Positions 52,604 to 64,000 of a stretch of DNA of 64,000 nt are shown here, piece after piece. The notes below the pieces were generated by a model, which worked only from the letters and a program-made list of their open reading frames with translations, did no database searches and was not told where the DNA came from. Within the stretch, counting starts at the first letter, position 1. Each line of letters begins with the position of its first letter. The translations under genes and the position numbers were made by a program. Where the stretch lies: contig NW_026089622.1 of assembly GCF_024586455.1 (NCBI RefSeq), forward strand, positions 36,249,859 to 36,313,858. Direction: 5' to 3'. This DNA comes from Bactrocera neohumeralis. Its lineage: Eukaryota > Arthropoda > Insecta > Diptera > Tephritidae.

Positions 52604-54632
52604 TTACTTCTTCCTCTTTACGAGCGTAGACACCGCTTATGCGATTATAGCCGAGTTAACAACAGCGCGCTAGTCGTTTCTCTTTTAGCTATGTGACGCC
52701 AATTGGATATTCCAAGCGAAGCCAGGTCCTTTTCAACATGGTCCTTCCAACGAAGTGGAGGTCTTCGTCTTCCTCTGCTTCCCCCGGTGGGTACTACGTC
52801 GAATACTTTCAGAGCTGGAGTGTTTTCGTCAATTCGAACAACATGACCTAGCCAGCGTAGTCGCTGTCTTTTAATTCGCTGAACTATGTCAATGTCGTCG
52901 TATATCTCGTACAGCTCATCGTTCCATGAAATGCGATATTCGCCGTGGCCAATGCGCAAAGGACCATAAATCTTTCGCAGAACCTTTCTCTCGAAAACTC
53001 GCAACGTCGACTCATCCGTTGTTGTCATCGCCCAAGCCTCTGCACCATATAGCAGGACGGGAATTATGAGCGACTTATGGAGTTTTGTTTTTGTTCGTCG
53101 AGAGAGGACTTTGCTTCTCAATTGCCTACTCAGTCCGAAATAGCACCTGTTGGCAAGAGTTATCCTGCGTTGGATTTCCAGGCTGACACTGTGACATTGA
53201 TGATATCAATATCATCGGCATACGCCAGCGGCTGTAGCCTCTCATAAAAAATTGTACTGGCTTAATTTAGTTCTGCAGATCGAATTATTTTCTCCAGCAG
53301 CAGGTTAAAGAAGTCGCACGATAGGGAGTCGCCTTGTCTGAAACCTCGTTTGGTATCGAACGGCTCGGAGAGGTCCTTCCCGATCTTGACGGAGCTTTTT
53401 GTGTTGCTCAACATCAGTTTGCACAGCCGTATTAGTTTTGCGGGGATACCAAATTCAAAAATAGCGGCATAAAGGCAGCTCTTTTTCGTGCTGTTAAAAG
53501 CAACTTTGAAATCGACAAAGAGGTGGTGTATGTCGATTCTCCTTTCAAGGGTATTTTCCAAAATTTGGCGCATGGTGAATATCTGGTCGGTTGCTGATTT
53601 GCCAAGTCTACAGCCACACTCATGAGGTCCAATTAGTTTTTTGACGGTGGGCTTTAATCTTTCACACAATACGCTCGATAGAACCTTATACGCGATGTTA
53701 AGGAGGCTTATCCGACGGTAGTTGGCGCAGATTTTGGGGTCTCCCTTTTTGTGGATTGGGCAGAGTACACTTAAATTCCAATCGCTGGGCATGTTTTCGT
53801 CCGACCATATTTTACAAAGAAGCTGATGCATGCTCCTTATCAGTTCTTCGCCGCCGTGTTTGAATAGCTCGGCTGGCAATCCATCGGCTCCCGCCGCTTT
53901 GTTGTTCTTCAGACGGGTAATTGCTATTCGAACTTTTTCATGGTCGGGCAAGGAAACGTCTTCTCCATCGTAATCGATTATGGGATCGGGTTCGCCTTCT
54001 TCTAGTGATGTACGTTCACTGCCATTCAGCAGGCTGGAGAAGTGTTCCCTCCATAATATAAGTATGCTCTGGCCATCTGTGGCCAGATCATCTTTGGGGG
54101 TTCTACAGGAGTATGCTCCGGTCTTGAAACCTTTTATAAGCCGCCGCAAATTTTCGTAGAATTTTCGAGCATTACCCCTGTCGGCCAGCTTATCAAGCTC
54201 TTCATAATCACACATTTCGGCGTCTTTCTTTTTCTGTCTGCAAATGCGTCTCGGTTCCATCTTCAACTCTCGGTATTTATCCCATCCTGCACGTGTTGTG
54301 GTCGATCGTAACGTTGCGAGGTAGGCAGCCTGTTTTCTCTCCGCTGCGACAGGGCGCTCCTCGTCGTACCAGCTGTTCTTTTGCATTTTCCGAAAACCAA
54401 TGATTTCGGTTGCAGCTGTAAGTATGGAGTTTGAAATGCCGTCCCACAGTCCCCTTATTCCGAGTTGTTGACGAGTGCTCTCAGAGAGCAGGAGTGCAAG
54501 GCGAGTAATAAATCATTCGGCTGTCTGTTGTGATTGCAGCATCTCGACGTCAAACCTTCCTTGAATTTGTTGACGTGCGCTTTTTGCTGCACAGAGGCGG
54601 GTGCGAATCTTGGCTGCAACAAGATAGTGGTC
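52604..54632 (-). mobile_element. RTE-clade LINE (copy D1), 5' truncated
   Basis: The 3' end lies at 52604. Reverse transcriptase frames at 54386-53262 (374 residues) and 53121-52645 have CANYRRISLLN, HLFVDFKVAFNS and a C-terminus with WLGHVVRIDEN. A deletion of about 220 bp near 53190 removes sequence between YADD and KVLSRR. The copy stops in the endonuclease at 54632, where an inverted second copy begins. Confidence 0.88.
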
Positions 54633-55243
54633 TATCTTGGAACCAATGTAAACACCACCAACAATGTCAGCCTGGAAATCCAATGCACTATAACTCTTGC
54701 CAACAGGTGCTACTTCGAACTGAGTAGGCAATTGAGAAGTAAAGTCCTCTCTCGACGAACAAAAGCTAAACTCTATAAGTCGCTCATAATCCCCGTCCTG
54801 TTATATGGTGCAGAGGGTTGCACGATGACAACAACGGATGACTCGACGTTGCGAGTTTTAGAGAGAATAGTTCTGCGAAACATTTATGGTCTTTTGCGCG
54901 TTAGCCACGGCGAATACCGCATTCGATGGTACGATAAGCTGTATGAGATATATGACGACTTTGATATAGTTCAGCGAATTAAAAGGCAGCGGGTACGCTG
55001 GCTAGGTCATGTTGTCCGAATGGACGAAAACACTCCAGCTCTGAAAGTATTCAACGCAGTACCCACCGGGTGAAGTAGAGAAAGAGGAAGACCTCCACTC
55101 CGTTGGAAGAACCAGGTGGAGAAGGACCTGGCTTCGCTTGGAATATCAATTGGCGCCACGTAGCGAAAAGAAGAAACGACTGGCGCGCTGTTGCTAACTC
55201 GGCTATAATCGCGTAAGCGGTGTCTACGCCAGTAAAGAAGAAG
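54631..55243 (+). mobile_element. RTE-clade LINE (copy D2), 3' part, head to head with D1
   Basis: Plus-strand RTE text from TCTATCTTGGAACCAA to the 3' terminus AAGAAGAAG at 55243, with a frame from 54640 to 55073 (RTITLANRCYF-like start, then WLGHVVRMDEN). It shares a TC with D1 at the junction. Together D1 and D2 form an inverted repeat of about 600 bp separated by 1.4 kb. Confidence 0.88.
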
Positions 55244-55985
55244 CGGTTGTAAATTTCACTCACAGTAATTTAGTGGCCCCATTTAATGATATAATTAGCA
55301 CTCAATAGCCGTCAAGTGTAAGAGATTATTCAATCTTAGTGATAAAATCACCAGAGGTGAAAATTATCTCATCACTACTTTATACCACATCTACCGGTCA
55401 ATATGTAAGAAATCTTGATGACATTCTGAAAGGATCCCTTTCGAATAACATTGTGTCCTTTTGACGTTTGAAGTGTGAAGGTGTTTCTTTGATCCTTGCA
55501 AGTTTTGACAGTATAAACTGTGCGGTTAAAACCGAATCTGCTTTTGTTTACTTGTTTATTCTGCATTTGCCCCCTTGTGGGCGCTGCAGGTGTCAAGGGG
55601 GGCGGTAAGAGACCCAGAAAAAAAGGGGGGGCGTTGTGTAGAGGACTGGGTTGTTATTTGTAACTCTATTGAGCTAGCAGGCCTCTTAGACAATGACTAC
55701 ATGAGCTCTCGACTCTCAACAACAACTTGTGAACATCAACTAATATGAATTAAAAGATTGCTCAAACTCGGTTCTATATTTCTCTTCGCGCAGTTCATAT
55801 ATCTGTCCTATTTTATTGAATATAGAAAAAATTTAAATCATGTCAATCGGTCGCTCCGCTTCATAACGGGGCATCTCGACAGGATAGAATTTATGGAACA
55901 CTAATTGTCAAACGTATTGCTATTGCCATTGCCAAATCTGTATGTGGGCATTTGCTATCATAATACGAGTATAATCATTTGCGCA
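55244..55985. other. No gene recognised
   Basis: Contains a G-rich stretch at about 55590-55635 (GGGGGGCGG, AAAAGGGGGGGCG) that could be a decayed terminal repeat of the hAT element downstream. Otherwise nothing. Confidence 0.4.
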
Positions 55986-55989
55986 AAGG

Positions 55990-56298
55990 TGTAGGGTAGG
56001 TAGGTTTTAGCTGATGTAGCGAATGCTTTGAGCTCTTGAATAATTTATTTTATCACTGGCGAAATGACGTCGGGTAGGTAGCTGATGTAACGCACGTTTT
56101 GAGCTTTTGAACTCCTTAAATCTTTTATGTGGAAAATAAAAAAAGGACCTTTATCCTTTCTTACAAATGTATTTTTGGGGAAAATAAAAAAAGGATAAAG
56201 ATCCTTTTTTATAAATGTATTTCTGGGAAAAAAAAAGATAATATGAAAAGGAGAAAGATCCTTTTTTACAAATGTATTTCTAGGAAAAATAAGAATTC
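55990..56298 (+). repeat. Short tandem repeats before the hAT gene
   Basis: Two imperfect 60-70-bp units with GTAGGTAG and AGCTGATGTA (about 55990 and 56075). Then three units of about 55 bp (56127-56298) with AAAGATCCTTTTTTA and ACAAATGTATTTCT. Confidence 0.8.
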
Positions 56299-56460
56299 AT
56301 ATTTTTGGACTACTATATAATAATTGTGCTTAAGTATTCCTATATAAGCAATGTAATATTTATTTTATATTCATTTGTGGTTTTGCGCGCAATAGATGAG
56401 CATTACTTACGCCTCCTTTACACTACTCGCGAAGTTAAACGTATTTCTCAAAGAAAAACA

Positions 56461-58159
56461 ATGTCGGAAGAAAAAAAGAAGAGACGGCAATACTGTGCGG
56501 AATACATTAAATTCGGATTCATTGAAAATCCCACAAACCCATCCTCGCCTTTGTGTCTTCTATGTCTAAAAACATTTTCGAATGAAGCAATGAAGCCTTC
56601 AAGACTGCAAGATCATTTGAATAAAATGCATCCAGATAAGAGAGACAAGAATGTAGCATATTTTCAAGACCTAGAGAAGAAGCATAATACTCAGCCAAGT
56701 GTAGCAAAACGATTTTCGGCAGCTGCTAAGCAAGATGACGACGGACTTCGAGCTTCGAACAATATCTCTTTGTTAATTGCTCTAAAAGGCAAACGACATA
56801 ACATCGCAGAAGAGTTAATATTGCCAGCAACAAATGAAGTAATAACTACAGTGCTTCATAAACCGGCCGCAGATATTATCCGAAAAATTCCTTTGAGTAA
56901 TAATTCTGTGCAAAGACGAATTGATGAAATGGCTGAAAACATTGAAGAATCATTGTTGTTGTCTTACGTGAGTTTTATTAAAGATAAGAAAATATGTGAA
57001 GAACTATTATTTGATAGAAATTTAGACCCCGATACAAAAGGCGAAACCATATTCAATACATTGGAAAAGTTTTGCGATGAGAAAGAAATTCCTTTGAAAA
57101 ATATTATTTCAGTTGCTACGGATGGCGCTCCGGCTATGTCAGGGTGCCATAAAGGCTTAATAGCGTACTTAAAAAATAAAATTCCAGATGTCCTTGGTGT
57201 ACATTGCGTTATTCATAGACAACATTTAGTTGCTAGAAACTTAAGTAAAAACCTATTTCAATCACTGCAATATGTCATCAAAGCAATCAATAAAATCCGC
57301 AACAGCTCTTTTAATGATAGATTATTTCATCAGCTTTGTGTTACTAATAACGAGGATTTCAATCGTTTGTTGTTTCATACTGAAGTTCGTTTGCTATCAA
57401 GAAGCAATTGTCTGACTCGATTCTACAACCTGTTTGACTCTGTTATAGAGTTCTTGAAAACTAAAGATAAAGAATTTCAAGACAAGCTCATAACATCAAT
57501 GATATAGCTTACATGACAGATCTGTATAAATTGTTCAACGACATGAATCTCCAACTGCAAGGCGATAAACTAAATTTATTTAAAACAAAAAACGTCGTTG
57601 CTGCTTTCGCAGCCAAACTGCTTCTACACAAAAAGAATCTGGGCAGACGTGAGTTTCACAATTTTCCGAATTTATCAGTATCATGTAGTAACGACGAATT
57701 GTTTGCCTACTGCCAACATTTGGAAAACTTCCACATTGACTTCACCGAACGATACCAGGACATTTTGAACTTGGAAATACCAGACTGGGTGTTGGATCCG
57801 TTTTCAAATGTCAACACAGCAATGTCACCTCAGCTGGAAGAAGAACTTATAGAATTGACAATAAACGAGGAAATAAAAATCAAGATCAAAATGGTTACCA
57901 AGAATGGTTTTGGCTACAAAAACCGATCTCGCAATTGTACCATGGATTGTGGTCAATCGTTCAACGATTCTTGATAGCATTCCTATCGTCATATTTGTGT
58001 GAATGTGGATTTAGTGCTGTGACAACACTGCTTACTAAAAATAGAAAGCGTTTGCTTGTTACCGAACGTGGCGACTTGCGACTGTTCTTGAGTAAATTGG
58101 AACCTGATACGAGTATTAACAAACTTATTAAACAGCATCAGATTCATCCTTCACATTAG
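56461..58159 (+). pseudogene. ZBED5/SCAND3-like hAT transposase, broken
   Basis: The frame from ATG at 56461 to 57507 has a BED-type finger (CLLCLKTFSNEAMKPSRLQDHLNKMH), ALKGKRHNIAEELILPA, VATDGAPAMSG (a catalytic D), and VHCVIHRQHL (the CxxH motif). The text jumps near 56960 from IEESLL to LSYVSFIKD, where relatives have the first catalytic D, so a deletion removed it. A one-base shift at 57505 moves to 57513-57974 (LQGDKLNLFKTKN, LHKKNLGRREFHNFP). Another near 57890 moves to 57935-58159 (FLSSYLCECGFSAVTTLLTK), the C-terminal domain. The W usual after EVR is L. Inactive. Confidence 0.88.
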
Positions 58160-58280
58160 TTTTTATACATATATGGATCGATTATTTTAGTTTTATTTTT
58201 AATAAAATATTCTCTGTTTTAATACTATAAAGCTGTGTTTCAATAATCATTCTTATTGGCAGGTGGAGCCCGTAAGAGTT

Positions 58281-58334
58281 AACTTGAGACCTAAGCGCCG
58301 TTGTATGTTACCTACTGCGCTTAGGTTTCAAGTT
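58281..58334. repeat. Hairpin, 18-bp arms
   Basis: AACTTGAGACCTAAGCGC and GCGCTTAGGTTTCAAGTT pair with one mismatch around an 18-nt loop. Confidence 0.75.
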
Positions 58335-58574
58335 GCTGGTTATAGTAAAAGTTTCGTTTAGAATTCTCCGTTAATATACATATATAGGTCACAATAATTA
58401 ATTTGAAGTTATAGTGGTTTTTAAATAGGTGAAAAAATGGGGGCGCTAACAAATATTTATTCTCAAAGTGGGCGGTAGACAAAATAAGTTTGGGAACAAG
58501 CCAGTGGTTGGCGATAATAAGCGGCAGTCCAAAAAACAGGTAAAATATTTTTTTACACATTTATCTATTTTAGA

Positions 58575-58700
58575 CATAAATAATGTAACATTTAATGTAT
58601 CTGGCGTATTTAGTTTCCAATTTATCGCACTTTTAGTAGTTTTTAACAGTACCGTTATATAGGGAGGGAGTGGGGTTATCCTCCGATTTCATCATTAAAA
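58575..58700 (+). repeat. Dispersed repeat, short fragment
   Basis: CTGGCGTATTTAGTTTCC and GGGGTTATCCTCCGATTTCA belong to the central part of the same family; part of the matching text is at about 7030-7100 in copy 1. It lies just left of the second pogo-like MITE. Confidence 0.6.
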
Positions 58701-58786
58701 TATACTTATATACATTACAAACTGAATTTTATTATACAAGTATTAACATTACTTTTTTGGTAAAAACCTTATATATGGTTTATATA

Positions 58787-61700
58787 CACCCGACTCTTTT
58801 TTTACACGGATTTGAAGTTACACGGTTGAGAAAATTTTTTTTTGTAAAAAATTTTTAATCTACTAAGGTTTTTAAATCACTGTCTTGTAATTATGTTTGT
58901 TTTTACCACACTTAGCACCATTGCTGAAATGAACATACCTAACAGTAACTGGGAAATTCCTTTATTCGATAACTCTTACCTACACATTTTGTTCGCATGA
59001 TATTCACATTGCTGAAATGGATATCTCCAGCGATGATACCGACTTTAGTCCAGTTGCAAACAATTGCGCTTATTATCAAGTAGCGATAAATAATTATGTA
59101 GCAATGTAAATATTTTTTCCTTATTTCTATTCTAATTTTTCTGTTCTTAGTTCTGGATTATCAGGTTTCTTTGTTTTTTGCTTAATATAAGTACCAAATT
59201 TTCACCTGTACGAATTATGTATTTTAAGTTTTAATGCACGAAAAATGCCATATGAACATACAATTTGTAGGAATATCTGAATTTTTATAGTTTTCCAATT
59301 TTTTTACACGGTTTTTCGAAGTAAATATTGTTCTTTATTTAATCTTACACGGTTTTCAGATGACATGGAACGTATCCCCTTTTTCTATAGGAAACGCCTC
59401 TTTTTTACACAGTTTTTTTACACGGATTTCTGAGGAACGTATCTTCTTCTTCTTCTTAATTGGCGTAGACACCACTTACGCGATTATAGCCGAGTTAACA
59501 ACAGCGCGCCAGTCGTTTCTTCTTTTCGCTACGTGGCGCCAATTGGATATTCCAAGCGAAGCCAGGTCCTTCTCCACTTGGTCCTTCCAACGGAGTGGAG
59601 GTCTTCCTCTTCCTCTGCTTCCCCGGCGGGTACTGCGTCGAATACTTTCAGAGCTGGAGTGTTTTATTCCATCCGGACAACATGATCTAGCCAGCGTAGC
59701 CGCTGCCTTTTAATTCGCTGAACTATGTCAATGTCATCGTATATCTCGTACAGCTCATCGTTCCATCGAATGCGATATTCGCCGTGGCCAATGCGCAAAG
59801 GACCATAAATCTTTCGCAGAATTTTTCTCTCGAAAACTCGTAACGTCGACTCATCGGTTGCTGTCATCGCCCAAGCCTCTGCACCATATAGCAGGACGGG
59901 AATTATGAGCGACTTATAGAGTTTAGCTTTTGTTCGTCGAGAGAGGACTTTACTTTTCAATTGCCTACTCAGTCCGAAGTAGCACCTGTTGGCAAGAGCA
60001 ATCCTGCGTTGGATTTCCAGGCTGACCTTATTAGTGGTGTTAATGCTGGTTCCTAAATATACGAAATTATCTACAACTTCAAAGTTATGACTGTCAACAG
60101 TGGCGTGAGAGCCAAGTCGCGAGTGCGACGACTGTTTGTTTGATGACAGCAGATATTTCGTTTTGCCCTCGTTCACTGCCAGACCCATTTTCTGTGCTTC
60201 CTTGTCCAGCCTAGAGAAAGCAGAACTAACGGCGCGGGTGTTGAGGCCGATGATATCAATATCGTCGGCATACGCCAACAGCTGTACACTCTTATAGAAG
60301 ATGGTACCTTCTCTGTTTAGTTCTGCAGCTCGAACTATTTTCTCCAGGAGCAGGTTGAAGAAGTCGCACGATAGGGAGTCGCCTTGTCTGAAACCTCGTT
60401 TGGTATCGAACGGCTCGTAGAAGCTGATGCATGCTCCCTATTAGTTCTTCGCCGCCGTGTTTGAATAGCTCGGCCGGTAGTCCGTCGGCCCCTGTCGCTT
60501 TGTTGTTCTTGAGGCGGGCAATTGCTATTCGAACTTCTTCATGGTCGGGTAATGGAACGTCTGCTCCATCGTCATCGATTGGGGAATCGGGTTCTCCTTC
60601 TCCTGGTGTTGTGCGTTTACTGCAATTCAGCAGGCTGGAGAAGTGTTCCCTCTATAATTTAACTATGCTCTGGGCATCAGTAACTAGATCACCTTTGGGG
60701 GTTCTACAAGAGTATGCTCCGGTCTTGAAACCTTCCGTAAGCCGCCGCATTTTTTCGTAGAGTTTTCGAGCATTACCCCTGTCGGCCAGCTTATCAAGCT
60801 CTTCGTACTCACGCATTTCGGCCTCTTTCTTCTTCTGTCTGCAAATGCGTCTCGCTTCCCTCTTCAACTCTCGGTATCTATCCCATCCCGCACGTGTAGT
60901 GGTCGATCGTAACGTTGCGAGGTAGGCAGCCTGTTTTCTCCCGCTGCGACAGGGCACTCCTCGTCGTACCAGCTGTTCTTTTGCTCTTTCCGAAAACCAA
61001 TGGTTTCGGTTGCAGCTGTACGTATGGAATTTGAAATGCCGTCCCACAGTTCCCCTATACCGAGTTGTTGACTAGTGCTCTCAGAGAGCAGGAGTGCAAG
61101 CCGAGTAGAAAATCGTTCGGCAGTCTGTTGTGATTGCAGCTTTTCGACGTCGAACCTTCCTTGTGTTTGTTGGCGTGCGTTTTTTGCAGCACAGAGGCGA
61201 GTGCGAATCTTAGCTGCAACAAGATAGTGGTCCGAGTCGATGTTAGGACCTCGGAGCGCACGCACATCTAAAACATTGGAGTAGTGTCTTCCATCTATCA
61301 CAACATGATCGATCTGGTTGTTAGTTTTTCGATCCGGAGACAGCCAGGTGCTTGATGAATCTTCTTATGCTGGAATCTAATACTACAGATAACCATATTT
61401 CGGGCCCCGGCGAAGTCAATCAGCCTCAACCCATTTGGGGATGTTTCGTCGTGGAGGCTGAATTTACCGACCGTAGTGCCAAATATACCTTCTTTGCCCA
61501 CCCGGGCGTTAAACTCGCCAAGCACGATTTTGACATCGTGGCGGGGGCAGCTCTCATAAGCGCGCTCCAAGCGCTCATAGAAGGCGTCTTTGGTCACATC
61601 GTCCTTCTCTTCCGTTGGGGCGTGGGCGCAAATCAGCGATATGTTGAAGAACCTCGCTTTGATGCGGATTGTGGCTAGACGTTCATTCACCGCAGTGAAT

Positions 61701-62210
61701 GATAGTACTCGGCGACGGAGTCTCTCTCCCACCACGAATCCTACACCAAACTTGCGCTCCTTTATATGGCCACTGTAGTAAATGTCACAAGGACCTACTC
61801 GTCTCTGTCCTTGCCCCGTCCATCGCATTTCTTGGACGGCGGTGATGTCAGCCTTTATTTTTGCGAGGACATCAACCAGCTGGGCAGCGGCACCTTCCCA
61901 ATTAAGGGTCCAGACATTCCAGGTGCATGCCCTCAAATCGTAGTCCTTATTCCGTTTGCCATGGTCGTCATCAAAAGGGGGGTCTCTCATCCGAGGCTGT
62001 TTAAACGTTTTCGTCCCAAGCCCAACGCACAACCCTCGAACGGATGTTCTTAGGTACCCAGAGGATACTTGGTCAAAGACCGGAAGTAGTGAGCTGCTTG
62101 AACCATGGCTCCCAAGTGAATGGCGATCAGAGAACTTTCCTCACTTGCGTGAACTTCTACACATGACTCCATCCTCCAACGTATCTACCGTGTAAAAAAA
62201 GAGTTGGGTG
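58787..62210. mobile_element. Second pogo/Tigger-like MITE, split by an RTE insertion
   Basis: Inverted termini CACCCGACTCTTTTTTTACA at 58787 and mirrored (one mismatch) at 62210, flanked by TA. The ACACGG box recurs inside both ends. Without the RTE copy it is about 690 bp. A short frame at 59018-59109 (DISSDDTDFSP) may be an acidic transposase tail, like the one in the first MITE. Confidence 0.8.
59445..62177 (-). mobile_element. RTE-clade LINE (copy E) with 9-bp target duplication
   Basis: The 5' end lies at 62177 and the 3' end at 59445, flanked by AACGTATCT (59436-59444 and 62178-62186). The endonuclease frame 62032-61298 is intact from RACTWNVWTLNW to the IMLxID region. The frame 61301-60864 follows after a shift. 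A deletion of about 430 bp at 60418 removes part of reverse transcriptase. The frame 60278-59664 resumes at AYADDIDIIG. Two more small deletions lie near 62010 and 62108 in the 5' region. Confidence 0.9.
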
Positions 62211-62212
62211 TA

Positions 62213-63253
62213 TAACTTATATTGTTATACTTTGTATAATTTACAATACTAAATACATCAGTTTAGTAATTCTTAATACAACACAATTTACACAATTTGT
62301 ACATATGTAAGCCAATTTAACAATATTTTTTTTTTAATTAAATAATTTAGAAGTATTAGTATTGGGTCATTTAAATATATCATTGAAATTAGTCTTTGTC
62401 GGAATGGCCAAATTTGATTTTTGCGTTTATCTTGCCGTTTTGAAATGTCTGCATGCGTGACTCCCAAAGTTCATGTGAAGCTTTCTTATGTTCGTAGCAA
62501 TCTTTTTCGAGGAAGGCCTCCAAGTAAGTTCTTCACTTTTAAATCGTGCAAAACACTTTTAGTCCGCAAGCTCAGCTAGTGCATGCTCACTATAAACTTC
62601 CACCAAAATAGATGACTTTCGGCCATATATAATGGAAATTTTCAAACATTAGAAATAACGATGAAAAGCTTAAATGAGAAAATAGGTTTGTTGAACATAA
62701 TTAAATAGTTAGATGCTTTTTATGCGATATATATGTATGTAGTTACCGAACTCTTTATGGGAGTTTTTAATATAAACAAATCTTTCTAACATACAAAGAA
62801 ATTGCGATTAAGGAAATGTTGGGTGAGCTTTTGGTAAACAACAGTGGTTAATCTTGCTGTAAATTAAATAAATCCAGCACCTTCAGTGTTGAGAATTTCG
62901 CCTGCGACTTTAATAATTTCATATGTATACGTGTGAAATAATAAAACGATATTTAACTATTATATTAAACAATTGTTGTAGCTTATATTTTTCCACTTTA
63001 TTGTAAATGTCATCAATATATTCGTCAAGTTTTATTTTATGAATTTTACAGTGTTCAAGTGTACGGACGTGTTTTTTAATTCGCTCCGTGAATTTTGTGA
63101 TTAAAACGCATAAAAGCAAAAAATTAAAAAAAAAAAAACAAAAAATAAACAAATAGCTAACAGTGCACACAAGTTATTATATTTAAACATAAACAAATTG
63201 TGCACGAAACAAAAAGTAAAAACAAAAAAAAGAAAAATAATCAACAATCAAAA
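62213..63253. other. Untranslated or intergenic; 5' region of a LINE
   Basis: AT-rich, no coding signal. From about 63110 the A-rich text probably belongs to the 5' untranslated region of the LINE whose ORF1 starts at 63254. The element's first base was not identified. Confidence 0.45.
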
Positions 63254-64000
63254 ATGAGTGCTACTCAGCCTCACCAACAAGGCCGTAGGCATTCTTTAAA
63301 TGCCTACTTTAGCTATGTCGAGCCAACAACAGTAACTCCTGGCAAAAACAAAATTAACGGCGATGACTCATCATCGCAGCGATCAACCGAAAGAGCAAGT
63401 AAGCAAGCGCAGTCAGCAGAAGCAGCAGAGAACAGCAAACGGGCAACAACAAATGCGCCGACAGTAAACAGTATGCAAGTACCAGCAAGCACACGGACAG
63501 TGAAGGAAAACAAAATGCAAGGTGAGAATGTACCAAGCAAAAAAGGGCCGTCTGTTCAGACTGGTATTGATCGCTATATTAACGTAAAAAGGAAACTAAG
63601 TCCAGTTAAATCAGCGGTCAATACCAAAAAATTTCAACCAGGCACGCCAAATAGTAAAAAGCCAGAAATCCTAAATGGCAACAGATTTGCCATACTAAGC
63701 AATGGTTCAGACGACGATGCGAAGGGTACCACCACAGTCGTTAATGCCAAACCACCCCCAATATATTTGCGCGAGCGTAGCAGTAATGCTCTCGTTGCTG
63801 AATTAAGCAAAATTGTAGGTACTAACAATTTTCATATAGTGCCTTTGAAAAAAGGCAATATAGACGAAACAAAAATTCAGACCTACACTGAAAAAAGTTT
63901 CATGGAAATCGTTAAATTTTTGTCAAATAAAAACAAAAATTATTATTCGTATCAACTGAAGAGCTCTAAGGGCCTAGTTGTTGTAATCAAGGGTATAGAG
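63254..64000 (+). CDS. Jockey-type LINE ORF1 (Gag-like), start, runs off the window
   Basis: ATG at 63254 and open for 249 codons to the last base. The N-terminal half is low-complexity and rich in S, Q, K and A. From about residue 180 there is PPIYLRERSSNALVAELSKIVG followed by FLSNKNKNYYSYQLKSSKGLVVVIKG, the pre-zinc-knuckle block of Jockey-clade ORF1 proteins. CCHC knuckles are expected just beyond the edge. ORF1 binds the element's RNA. The frame has no break here, so this may be a younger copy. ORF2 lies outside the window. Confidence 0.82.
   Translation, partial: MSATQPHQQGRRHSLNAYFSYVEPTTVTPGKNKINGDDSSSQRSTERASKQAQSAEAAENSKRATTNAPTVNSMQVPASTRTVKENKMQGENVPSKKGPSVQTGIDRYINVKRKLSPVKSAVNTKKFQPGTPNSKKPEILNGNRFAILSNGSDDDAKGTTTVVNAKPPPIYLRERSSNALVAELSKIVGTNNFHIVPLKKGNIDETKIQTYTEKSFMEIVKFLSNKNKNYYSYQLKSSKGLVVVIKGIE

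Noticed and set aside
54513..54731. Minus-strand frame joining endonuclease to an unrelated start
   Set aside because: It spans the head-to-head junction of two RTE copies and is an artefact of it.
56305..56460. Upstream extension of the hAT transposase frame before 56461
   Set aside because: The extra 52 residues are hydrophobic and unlike the family; MSEEKKK at 56461 is the expected start.
1..64000. Host protein-coding gene anywhere in the window
   Set aside because: Every long frame I could recognise belongs to a mobile element; the captured BESS segment lies inside a retroelement.

Overview
This window is eukaryotic, AT-rich and made almost entirely of transposable elements and their relics. 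I found no intact host gene, no rRNA or tRNA gene and no CRISPR array. The element mix points to a higher dipteran: an errantivirus-like gypsy with an env region, a BEL/Pao element, RTE, Jockey-type and I/Loa-type LINEs, and P, mariner, Tc3, hAT, pogo, Harbinger and Helitron DNA elements. A tephritid fruit fly is my best guess, because a long dispersed repeat with CCGAACAT...TTATACTC and CGGACGGAC boxes recurs here. That guess is inference.

Layout. 1-3.9 kb: an RTE tail, a Helitron end, a deleted mariner, and a 412/mdg1-like gag relic with its LTR. 3.9-20.7 kb: one copy of the dispersed repeat that has been split by a Helitron (4048-6520), a BED-finger hAT relic, a 3.95-kb P element with 8-bp target duplication (8318-12267), a pogo/Tigger-like MITE (12390-13133) and a complete gypsy element (13142-20580). 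22.25-30.04 kb: a young BEL/Pao element on the minus strand. It has nearly identical LTRs, a 5-bp target duplication and a tRNA-Tyr primer site. Its single long ORF runs from Gag and protease directly into a BESS-motif segment in place of reverse transcriptase and integrase. An RTE copy sits in its leader.

30.0-46.2 kb: a LINE fragment, a mariner relic, and a second dispersed-repeat copy split by a decayed CsRn1-like gypsy (33421-46124). That gypsy was itself hit by a hAT element, an RTE element and a composite DNA transposon of a family I cannot place. 46.2-52.6 kb: mariner, Tc3-like, Harbinger and hAT relics, a perfectly bounded 332-bp hAT-type palindromic MITE, and an inverted second copy of the composite's tail. 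52.6-64 kb: RTE copies (one pair head to head), a broken ZBED-type hAT transposase, a second pogo-like MITE split by RTE, and at the right edge the open start of a Jockey-type LINE ORF1.

The main result is the BEL/Pao element carrying a BESS-motif segment fused to Gag-protease. Secondary results are a textbook -1 frameshift signal and a tiny Kozak-started env leader exon in the gypsy element, and a composite transposon whose target duplication lies outside its own terminal inverted repeats. Several frame breaks in otherwise good ORFs fall in homopolymer runs, so some may be assembly errors.
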